Part shown: positions 1-5,081 of the stretch, in pieces
How the letters are laid out: each line of letters begins with the position of its first letter
Numbering within the stretch: the stretch's first letter is position 1
NCBI GenBank assembly: GCA_023435805.1
Contig: JAEZMC010000005.1
Coordinates: 1-5,081 of the forward strand
Reading direction: 5' to 3'
Origin: Bacillota bacterium
GTDB lineage: Bacteria; Bacillota; Clostridia; Acetivibrionales; DTU013
DNA: 5,081 nucleotides
The notes under the pieces: model-generated
The model's database searches: none
The model's input: the letters and a program-made list of their open reading frames with translations, nothing else
What the model was told of the DNA's origin: nothing
Made by a program: the position numbers and the translations under genes

Positions 1-1135
1 CAAGTATTACCGTATCCTCATCCACAATATCCTTTAGGGCTTCATAGTCCTCGGCCTTACCGGTCTGCGTACCAACCATGACCGTCTTCATGCCCAGGCC
101 GGCAAACTGTTTTACCAGGGAAATAGCCTTAAACCCGCCGCCCACATATATTGCAGCCTTTCTTCCCCGAAGCCTGCCCCTGTAATATTCAAGCTTTTCA
201 GCAATGTCATTTTCTTCATTTGTAAATAACCGGAGCAGCTTTCCAGTTGCCAAAGGGTCGCCCATAGCCTGTGCGATACGTATCAGGGACATTTTGGTAT
301 CTTCCAGTCCGAAAAAGCTCACTTTCACATAAGGTATGCCGTATTTCTCCTCCATCCTCCGTGCAAGGTAGAGCATGGAGCCGGCGCACTGCACGATGTT
401 AAGCTGTGCCCCGGGCGCTTTCATAATCTCGTCGCATCTGGAGTCGCCTGTTATTTTTGAAAGGATTTCCACACCGATGCTTTTAAGATATCTGGATATG
501 ATCCACGTCTCGCCGGCCAGGTTAAAATCTCCGAGGAAATTCACACAGTTCCGTGTCTGTATGCCAATCTGCCTTCGTACTTCCCGACCGTCCATAAGCT
601 TCATCAATGCATCGCAGGCTGCCTTGTAGCCCATCGATTTGTTGCCGGCGAAGCCGCTGGACTGAACAGGTATCACCCTTATCCCATGCCTGTTTTCAGC
701 ATTTCTGCAGACAGCATCAATATCATCTCCTATCACACCCACAATGCAGGTGGCATAGACAAAAATCACTTTTGCGGAAAATTCCCGGACGATTTCATCT
801 ATAGCGCCTGCCAGCTTTTTTTCTCCGCCGAATATAACATCCTTTTCTTCCAGATCCGTTGAAAAGCTGTTTCTATAGATTTCAGGCCCGCTTGACAGAC
901 TCCCCCTGATATCCCATGTATAGCTGGCACAGCCAATCGGGCCGTGAACAATGTGAAATGCATCGGTTATGGGATTCAGCACAACCCTGGCACCGCAATA
1001 AACACATGCCCGCTGGCTTACGGAGCCTGCAATACTGTCGCTGTCGCACTTCAGCATCCCGGTTCCGGCACTTTTCCCGCATTTTATTGAATTTCTTCTT
1101 CCCTCCAGTATGTCTGTTGCAGTTATATTTGCCAT
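1..1135 (-). CDS. nifE: NifE, FeMo-cofactor assembly scaffold subunit (partial, C-terminus beyond the window)
   Basis: NifE pairs with NifN in a cytoplasmic NifE2N2 scaffold on which the NifB-made iron-sulfur precursor becomes FeMo-cofactor before transfer to NifDK. I read one open frame of 378 codons from ATG at 1135 to the window edge, with no stop. Family members are about 450-475 residues, so roughly the last 75-95 are missing. Seen in the translation: Cys44 (QRACVYCGA), Cys69 (HGPIGCASYTWD) and Cys130 (YATCIVGVIGDD), matching the NifE [4Fe-4S] ligands Cys37/62/124 of Azotobacter vinelandii; Cys250 (NIVQCAGSML) at the cofactor-site cysteine; SSGFAGNKSMGY (159-170), typical of NifE where NifD has SQSxGHH; and a VGGGFKAISL segment near 331-340. 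The start is fixed by AAAGGAGG 7 nt upstream. It follows nifK by 96 nt. NifD is excluded because the SQSxGHH catalytic motif is absent. The call is very secure; only the C-terminus is unseen. Confidence 0.96.
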   Translation of the reverse strand, partial: MANITATDILEGRRNSIKCGKSAGTGMLKCDSDSIAGSVSQRACVYCGARVVLNPITDAFHIVHGPIGCASYTWDIRGSLSSGPEIYRNSFSTDLEEKDVIFGGEKKLAGAIDEIVREFSAKVIFVYATCIVGVIGDDIDAVCRNAENRHGIRVIPVQSSGFAGNKSMGYKAACDALMKLMDGREVRRQIGIQTRNCVNFLGDFNLAGETWIISRYLKSIGVEILSKITGDSRCDEIMKAPGAQLNIVQCAGSMLYLARRMEEKYGIPYVKVSFFGLEDTKMSLIRIAQAMGDPLATGKLLRLFTNEENDIAEKLEYYRGRLRGRKAAIYVGGGFKAISLVKQFAGLGMKTVMVGTQTGKAEDYEALKDIVDEDTVIL

Positions 1136-1231
1136 AAGCCCGCCTCCTTTCACTATCCGGAGTATTCTTCCAGCTGTTTTGCACCCTTATGCGGTATCTG
1201 TTCATTTTCAGACGCGCTTTATTGTGTTGTT
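1136..1231 (-). other. nifK-nifE intergenic spacer
   Basis: This is 96 nt between the nifK TAG and the nifE ATG. It is A-rich on the transcribed strand and contains the nifE ribosome site. The only fold I can see is a weak 4-bp stem (TCTG/CAGA with an 8-nt loop) near 1197-1212. No GC-rich stem followed by a T-run is present, so nothing suggests termination, and nifE is probably co-transcribed with nifK. Confidence 0.6.
1143..1150 (-). promoter_or_regulatory. Ribosome binding site of nifE
   Basis: The minus strand reads AAAGGAGG, with a 7-nt spacer to the ATG at 1135. This near-perfect Shine-Dalgarno sequence sets the nifE start. It also argues against the overlapping other-frame ATG at 1205, which has no purine-rich site in front of it. 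Confidence 0.85.
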
Positions 1232-2593
1232 CTAAAGCAGCATTTCCAGATCCTCATCGGCAGCATCCCTGTCCCTTCTGTCCAGCAGAGCCCCGCTTAT
1301 GAACTCGACAATCCTCATACCGCCCCTGTACCCCACAATGGGCATATAGGAGTGTACGGACCTGTCCAGTATCGGAAAACCTATTCTGACAAACGGAACA
1401 TCTTCTGCTTTTGCAATGAACTTGCAGTGGGTTCCCCCCATCAGCAGGTCCACCGGCTTCTCCTTCATCCACTGGTGCAATGTAAACAGATCGCCAGCTG
1501 CCTTCACCTTCCCCTCGCAGCCTGCCTCCCTGAGCATCAGATCAATTTCCCTTTCAAAATATTCACCTGGGGTGCCTGTCAGGACATATCTGGGTACCAT
1601 GCCAAGACTTAATACAAACTCGGTAAGGGCTGTGAGAAGATCCGGGTCTCCTGCAAGGGCTACTGTTTTGCCGTGAAACTGATGCTGTGAGTCTAAAATG
1701 ATATCCAGCAGTTGTCCGCGTTCCTCCTCCAGCTCATAAGGTACTGCAGTGCCCGTAACCCTTGAGGCTGCCATGATCATTTCATCCGTAGCTTTGACGC
1801 CTATGGGGGTTTTCAGGATTCTGGCAGGTACCTTGCACTTTTTCTCCAGCTCATTGGCTCCGTCCGCCGAAGCAAAATATCCCAGTGCAAGCGTCTCGAC
1901 CGAATTGCCTGCATCCGTTATCTCGTCAACTGTTGCCCCGCCCTTCGGGTACATTTCGAATTTGCCCGTCATAGGCGCATCCAGTACGCCGCTTGTATCC
2001 GGAAACATAATGTACGCTATACCCATCAGCTTCAGGATCCTTTTAATCTCGCGCATGTCACCCGGATTGACAAAGCCGGGGATTATATTCAGTTTGCCGT
2101 TTTGCTTTCTGCTGTTTGTACTTAGATATTTGACCATACCCCTGACCATATTGGAAAAGCCGGTAATGTGGGAGCCGACATAGCTCGGCGTATTGGCATG
2201 TATGACAACCTTGCCTTCCGGAACCTGTGATTGCATGATAAATGTGGGTATGTCGTCACCGATGGTTTCCGACAAACAGGTAGTGTGGATGGCGATCACA
2301 TCCGGGTCATATATGGAAAACACATTTTTAATCGAGGCTTTCAGGTTGGAGCCTCCTCCAAAAACAGCAGAGCCTTCAGTAAATGAGCTGGTTGAGGCCA
2401 TGGCCGGATCCCTGAAATTCCTGGTCAGCAGCGTCCTGTGGTAGGAGCAGCAGCCCTGGGACCCATGGCTGTGCGGCATACATTTGTGAATGCCAAGCGC
2501 CGCATACATTGCACCCACAGGCTGACAGGTCTTGGCCGGGTTGATGACGAGCCCCGACCTCTTTACATATTCCTTCGGTGTTGCATCAAGCAT
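1232..2593 (-). CDS. nifK: NifK, nitrogenase molybdenum-iron protein beta subunit
   Basis: The beta subunit of the MoFe protein forms the NifD2K2 tetramer in the cytoplasm and holds half of each P-cluster, which passes electrons from NifH to the FeMo-cofactor. The product is 453 residues. P-cluster ligands are visible as Cys23 (NPAKTCQPVGA), Cys48 (HGSQGCCSYHR) and Cys106 (TTCLSETIGDD), equivalent to A. vinelandii beta Cys70/95/153. Ser141 in TPSYVGSHITGF matches the redox-linked beta Ser188. The first ligand lies 47 residues earlier than in A. vinelandii, so the N-terminal extension of Proteobacterial NifK is missing; this is the short Clostridium pasteurianum form. The frame stays open 89 codons upstream into nifD, but GAGGAGGG placed 6 nt before the ATG at 2593, and the NifK-like N-terminus (MLDATPKEYV), fix the start. 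The domain continues to a LMGGTHCKFIAK segment near 384-395 and ends in an acidic tail. It follows nifD by 76 nt. Confidence 0.98.
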   Translation of the reverse strand: MLDATPKEYVKRSGLVINPAKTCQPVGAMYAALGIHKCMPHSHGSQGCCSYHRTLLTRNFRDPAMASTSSFTEGSAVFGGGSNLKASIKNVFSIYDPDVIAIHTTCLSETIGDDIPTFIMQSQVPEGKVVIHANTPSYVGSHITGFSNMVRGMVKYLSTNSRKQNGKLNIIPGFVNPGDMREIKRILKLMGIAYIMFPDTSGVLDAPMTGKFEMYPKGGATVDEITDAGNSVETLALGYFASADGANELEKKCKVPARILKTPIGVKATDEMIMAASRVTGTAVPYELEEERGQLLDIILDSQHQFHGKTVALAGDPDLLTALTEFVLSLGMVPRYVLTGTPGEYFEREIDLMLREAGCEGKVKAAGDLFTLHQWMKEKPVDLLMGGTHCKFIAKAEDVPFVRIGFPILDRSVHSYMPIVGYRGGMRIVEFISGALLDRRDRDAADEDLEMLL

Positions 2594-2669
2594 ATCAATC
2601 CCTCCTCTATTTGGGACGTTTCCCGCTGAACGGCCTCCCGGCCTGCAGCTGCGGAAGCCTCCCGTTTCC
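2594..2669 (-). other. nifD-nifK intergenic spacer with two small hairpins
   Basis: This 76-nt spacer is unusually GC-rich beside its surroundings. On the transcript, 2643-2632 can fold as GGCC-GGGA-GGCC (4 GC pairs closing a GNRA-type tetraloop), and 2624-2613 as GGGA-AACG-TCCC. An 8-bp direct repeat, CGGGAGGC, occurs at 2657-2664 and 2633-2640, and the 8-bp palindrome GCAGCTGC at 2645-2652. No T-run follows either hairpin, so this is not a typical intrinsic terminator. Function is unknown; RNA stability or processing between the two subunit cistrons is a guess. Confidence 0.5.
2600..2607 (-). promoter_or_regulatory. Ribosome binding site that decides the nifK start
   Basis: The minus strand reads GAGGAGGG with a 6-nt spacer to the ATG at 2593. 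This selects a 453-residue NifK over the 542-residue frame beginning at 2860, whose extra residues would come from out-of-frame nifD coding sequence. Confidence 0.88.
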
Positions 2670-4259
2670 TTAGCTTCCGAACGTTCCTTCAAGCTTGGGC
2701 TCGGTTTTCCATGGCGGGTTAACCATTTTCCACGCCGGAGCCGTAAGCCCCATGGCAATATCCCTCGCGAAATTGACCGCTCCCGCAAAACCGGCATATG
2801 GCCCGCTATAGTCGTAGGAATGAAGCTGCTTGGAGAAAATTCCCGCTTTATGAGACACATATTTGTCCTTGATCCCGGAGCAAAAAATATCCGGTTTTAA
2901 AAGCTTTAAAAACTCCTCCGTCTCGTAATGGTTCAAATCGTCGACTACTATGCTGCCATCCGGCATATCTCGCATCATACCGCTGTAACTATTGAGAGGT
3001 ATCTCCCTGCTCAGCTCTTCAAATTTCTCTCTCGAGAGAGTAATACGGTAGTGTTCAGGATCCGGCTCCAAAACGAGGCTCTCAATGTTTTTGCTATCCG
3101 CATCAATCTTGATTTCCGGGAGCACCTCCCTGCCTTCATAATCATCCCTGTGGGCAAATTCATAGCCTGCCAGCACTGTCTCGACCCCCAGATCCTTGAA
3201 TAGATGCTGGTAATGATGCGCCCTGGAACCGCCGACATACAAAGCGGCCGTCTTCCCTTTGGTAAGCTTCCTGAAATAATCCAGCTTTGGCACCGCTTCC
3301 GCCAATTCCTCCTCGATAACTGCCTCTGTCCTGCTTGTCAGCTCAGGGTCATCGAAATATTTAGCCGTATCTCTCAGACTTTTTACCATAGCCTTCAATC
3401 CAATAAAATTAACCTTGATCCAATTGGTTCCGTATTTTATATTCATCATTTCAGCAATGTAATTAATGGACCGATAGCACTGTACCAGGTTCAGATCCGC
3501 CTTATGGGCATTTTTCAAGCCTTCCACCGTACCGTTGCCGGTCATGACGGTTACCACATGGTAGCCGATTTTTTTAAGAAGCCTTTCTATTTCAAAACCG
3601 TCTCCGCCAATGTTATATTCGCCCAGTACATTAACGGAGTATTTGCCTACAACGCCGTCACCGGTGCCTATCAAGTGCCTGATCAGTCCATTATTGGCTA
3701 TATGATGCCCGCCGGACTGGCTCACGCCCTTGTAGCCCTCACAGCTGAAAGCCAGTGCCTTTATGCCGTACTCCTTCTCCGTTTCCTGCGCCACCGCATT
3801 GATATCATCACCGATCAGACCGACAGGGCAGGTCGAGCATATCATTACCGTGGACGGGTTGAATATCTCAACCGCCTCTTTGATAGCCTGTCTCAGCTTT
3901 TTCATGCCGCCGAATACAATATCCCCTTCCTGCATGTCTGTAGTAAAGCAGTAATTCAGGAAATTGTCCCCGCCTTCTTCCTTTTTGCCCTTGTTTCTCC
4001 TGGTGCCCCAGCTGTAATAACCGCAGCCAACAGGTCCGTGGGTCAGAACCACCGCATCCTTGAGTGGACCCAATACCACCCCCTTGCAGCCGGCATAGCA
4101 GCAGCCCCTTTGTGTCATGATCCCCGGGATGGCCCTTGTATTTGCAGCAATCACTTGAGGCTCTGCCCGATTACTCTCTTTAATGAGTATGTGATCCTTT
4201 CTGCTTTTAAAAACACTGCCGGGATAGTTCTCCAATATGCTATCAACCTTTTGTTTCAT
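2670..4259 (-). CDS. nifD: NifD, nitrogenase molybdenum-iron protein alpha subunit (clostridial long form)
   Basis: The alpha subunit of the MoFe protein carries FeMo-cofactor, the site where N2 is reduced to ammonia, and shares the P-cluster with NifK. The product is 529 residues. Visible key residues (A. vinelandii numbers in brackets): P-cluster Cys53 (62), Cys79 (88) in HGPVGCG and Cys144 (154) in STCPVGLIGDD; catalytic-pocket Val61 (70), Gln181 (191) and His185 (195) in VSQSGGHHIAN; cofactor ligand Cys261 (275) in LVQCYRS; Arg346 (359) in GGSRAHHY; cofactor ligand His480 (442) in LHSYDYSGPY. The offset changes from -13 at Arg346 to +38 at His480, which shows an insertion of about 51 residues, roughly 378-428, as in Clostridium pasteurianum NifD. 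The ATG at 4259 has GGAGG 9 nt upstream. It lies 26 nt after nifI2 and 76 nt before nifK. No delta-subunit gene (vnfG/anfG) follows and the motifs are those of the Mo enzyme, so V- and Fe-only nitrogenases are unlikely. Confidence 0.98.
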   Translation of the reverse strand: MKQKVDSILENYPGSVFKSRKDHILIKESNRAEPQVIAANTRAIPGIMTQRGCCYAGCKGVVLGPLKDAVVLTHGPVGCGYYSWGTRRNKGKKEEGGDNFLNYCFTTDMQEGDIVFGGMKKLRQAIKEAVEIFNPSTVMICSTCPVGLIGDDINAVAQETEKEYGIKALAFSCEGYKGVSQSGGHHIANNGLIRHLIGTGDGVVGKYSVNVLGEYNIGGDGFEIERLLKKIGYHVVTVMTGNGTVEGLKNAHKADLNLVQCYRSINYIAEMMNIKYGTNWIKVNFIGLKAMVKSLRDTAKYFDDPELTSRTEAVIEEELAEAVPKLDYFRKLTKGKTAALYVGGSRAHHYQHLFKDLGVETVLAGYEFAHRDDYEGREVLPEIKIDADSKNIESLVLEPDPEHYRITLSREKFEELSREIPLNSYSGMMRDMPDGSIVVDDLNHYETEEFLKLLKPDIFCSGIKDKYVSHKAGIFSKQLHSYDYSGPYAGFAGAVNFARDIAMGLTAPAWKMVNPPWKTEPKLEGTFGS

Positions 4260-4285
4260 ATGAATTCACCTCCACAACGCAGACG

Positions 4286-4672
4286 CTATACTGCCTGCTC
4301 TCCCGTTTCTCCCGTTCTGATCCTGACACAGTCCTGAATGGGCAGTACGAATATTTTTCCGTCACCCGGATTGCCTCTGCTGTTGACATCCATGATCGTT
4401 TCGATTACCTTTTTTACATCCTCATCCCCTACTACCAATGACAAGAGACGCTTGGGCACAAGCCTGTGGCCTTCCGAAACCGCCTCTGCCGCTTTAGGTG
4501 AGCTTATTTCAACACCTTCTGATATAAACTGCTCAATCAGCATATAATCAACCTTCTTTTTGCCGCGGCCCATAACCTTTATACAGTTCAGTGCCGGAAA
4601 ACCCTGCAGCAGCAAAGCTTCCTTCGTTTTCCCGATCATGTCCATTCTGATAACCGCCATCATTTCCTTCAT
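4286..4672 (-). CDS. nifI2: NifI2, PII-family regulator of nitrogenase activity
   Basis: NifI2 is a small cytoplasmic PII-like protein. In characterised archaeal systems it forms a complex with NifI1 that binds the MoFe protein and stops nitrogenase after ammonium addition; 2-oxoglutarate and ATP relieve this. The product is 128 residues. PII features seen: an N-terminal beta-strand (MKEMMAVIRMD), VMGRGKKK at 34-40 before the T-loop, an extended T-loop (about 39-75) unlike the GlnB uridylylation loop, LVVGDEDV (79-86), the nucleotide-binding GDGKIF (103-108), and the C-terminal RTGETGEQAV, which is the classical PII C-terminal signature. The long T-loop and this tail separate it from NifI1. 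The ATG at 4672 has AAGGAGG 6 nt upstream. It lies 33 nt downstream of nifI1 and 26 nt upstream of nifD, so it is very probably translated from the same message as its target. Confidence 0.95.
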   Translation of the reverse strand: MKEMMAVIRMDMIGKTKEALLLQGFPALNCIKVMGRGKKKVDYMLIEQFISEGVEISSPKAAEAVSEGHRLVPKRLLSLVVGDEDVKKVIETIMDVNSRGNPGDGKIFVLPIQDCVRIRTGETGEQAV

Positions 4673-4705
4673 AATGCACCTCCTTGCTTGAAAATAGCGT
4701 TCCTG

Positions 4706-5032
4706 TTACAGTCCCCTGGAATTGGAGCTGATGGTATATACCTCATCAACAGGGCTGATGAATATCTTGCCATCTCCGAAAGCACCCTTTATTCCGGTTC
4801 TGGAATTTTTCATGATCAGCTTGATCACATCATCCTTATCCTCATCGTGAACCACCATCATCAGCATTTCCTTTGGAATTTCATCATAGAAGACTTCTCC
4901 CACCTTGACGCCCCTTTGCTTGCCCCGGCCCATCACATCAATCTTTGTGACCGCCGGGAAGCCTGCATCACTAAGCTCTCCAAGAACTGTTCCAACCTTT
5001 TCGGGCCTGATTATCGCTCTGATCATCACCAT
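4706..5032 (-). CDS. nifI1: NifI1, PII-family regulator of nitrogenase activity
   Basis: NifI1 is the partner of NifI2 in ammonium-responsive, post-translational switch-off of nitrogenase by direct binding to NifDK. From the ATG at 5032 the product is 108 residues. PII features seen: MIRAIIRPEK strand and helix start, VMGRGKQRGVK (34-44) leading into a short T-loop (about 39-55) that lacks the TELYRGAEY sequence of GlnB/GlnK, MVVHDED (59-65), GDGKIF (86-91) and a C-terminus ending in VDEVYTISSNSRGL. Three in-frame starts are possible: GTG at 5038, ATG at 5032 and ATG at 5026. I chose 5032 because AAAGGAAG (5048-5041) then has an 8-nt spacer, against 2 nt for the GTG. It is the first gene of the visible operon; nifH is expected just upstream, outside the window. 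No promoter is visible in the 41 bases left. Confidence 0.94.
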   Translation of the reverse strand: MVMIRAIIRPEKVGTVLGELSDAGFPAVTKIDVMGRGKQRGVKVGEVFYDEIPKEMLMMVVHDEDKDDVIKLIMKNSRTGIKGAFGDGKIFISPVDEVYTISSNSRGL

Positions 5033-5040
5033 ATACACAT

Positions 5041-5048
5041 CTTCCTTT
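5041..5048 (-). promoter_or_regulatory. Ribosome binding site that decides the nifI1 start
   Basis: The minus strand reads AAAGGAAG, weaker than the GGAGG sites before the other four genes. Spacing is 8 nt to the ATG at 5032, 14 nt to the ATG at 5026 and 2 nt to the GTG at 5038. This favours 5032. The site abuts the last unit of the tandem repeat, and the A-run is shared with it. Confidence 0.65.
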
Positions 5049-5081
5049 CATATTTGCATTTCATATTTGCATTTCATATTT
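5046..5081. repeat. 13-bp tandem repeat upstream of nifI1 (reaches the window edge)
   Basis: On the plus strand the unit TTTCATATTTGCA occurs perfectly at 5046-5058 and 5059-5071, followed by the first 10 bases of a third copy at 5072-5081. All visible bases match, and the array probably continues past the window. On the transcript each unit reads TGCAAATATGAAA, so it brings an ATG triplet, and the copies fall in successive reading frames because 13 is not a multiple of three. It occupies the leader just before the nifI1 ribosome site. Confidence 0.9.

Noticed and set aside
882..1205. Minus-strand 107-codon frame from ATG 1205 overlapping the start of nifE
   Set aside because: It overlaps nifE coding sequence in another frame, lacks a ribosome site, and its translation is Arg/Cys-rich without recognisable motifs.
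1749..2183. Plus-strand 144-codon frame with hydrophobic stretches, suggestive of a membrane protein
   Set aside because: It is antisense to the nifK core. The hydrophobic look comes from the complement of nifK codons, and there is no ribosome site or context.
2613..2643. Intrinsic terminator between nifD and nifK
   Set aside because: Stems are only 4 bp and are not followed by a T-run on the transcribed strand; termination here would separate obligate subunit genes.
2594..2860. 89-codon in-frame extension upstream of nifK
   Set aside because: It is out-of-frame nifD 3' coding sequence plus the spacer, has low-complexity Arg/Ser/Gly-rich content, and the strong ribosome site at 2600-2607 points to the ATG at 2593.
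2670..4259. Possible vanadium or iron-only nitrogenase (vnfD/anfD)
   Set aside because: Motifs and the clostridial insertion match Mo-type NifD, no delta-subunit gene lies between D and K, and a nifE gene of the FeMo-cofactor pathway follows.
3204..4337. Plus-strand open frame of 377 codons antisense to nifD and the end of nifI2
   Set aside because: Its codons are exactly in register with nifD codons on the other strand, so it stays open simply because nifD rarely uses TTA, CTA or TCA. The translation resembles no family I know, and nifD itself is unmistakable.
5046..5081. Tandem repeat as a possible CRISPR array or iteron-type replication origin
   Set aside because: The 13-bp units are contiguous without spacers, so this is not a CRISPR array. 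The location inside a nif operon leader, with no replication gene nearby, gives no support for iterons.

Overview
The window is part of a nitrogen-fixation (nif) operon. All five genes lie on the minus strand, so transcription runs from high to low coordinates in the order nifI1 - nifI2 - nifD - nifK - nifE, with nifE cut off by the left edge. This order, with two PII-like regulator genes directly upstream of nifD, is known from anaerobic Clostridia and methanogenic archaea. Strong GGAGG-type ribosome sites before almost every gene, a base composition that looks roughly balanced, and a Clostridium pasteurianum-type nitrogenase (about 50 extra residues in NifD, a short NifK N-terminus) point to an anaerobic, nitrogen-fixing member of the Clostridia (Bacillota). 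Genus cannot be told from this window.

Layout from upstream to downstream: 5081-5046 is an AT-rich 13-bp tandem repeat in the leader of nifI1; nifI1 (5032-4706) and nifI2 (4672-4286) are small PII-family regulators 33 nt apart; nifD (4259-2670) follows after 26 nt and encodes the MoFe-protein alpha subunit; a 76-nt GC-rich spacer with two small hairpins leads to nifK (2593-1232), the beta subunit; after 96 nt comes nifE (1135 to beyond position 1), the scaffold subunit for FeMo-cofactor assembly. No terminator-like stem followed by a T-run is seen between any of the genes, consistent with one polycistronic message. The plus strand carries only antisense shadow frames.

How the genes work together: NifE (with NifN, expected just beyond the left edge) matures the FeMo-cofactor, which is inserted into the NifD2-NifK2 MoFe protein. 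The MoFe protein reduces N2 using electrons from NifH, probably encoded just upstream of the right edge. NifI1 and NifI2 together bind the MoFe protein and switch it off when ammonium is plentiful, and 2-oxoglutarate releases them. All P-cluster and FeMo-cofactor ligands are present in NifD and NifK, and no vnfG/anfG-like gene lies between them, so this is a molybdenum nitrogenase that looks functional. I found no clearly undescribed system. The most noteworthy non-coding items are the 13-bp repeat before nifI1 and the structured nifD-nifK spacer.
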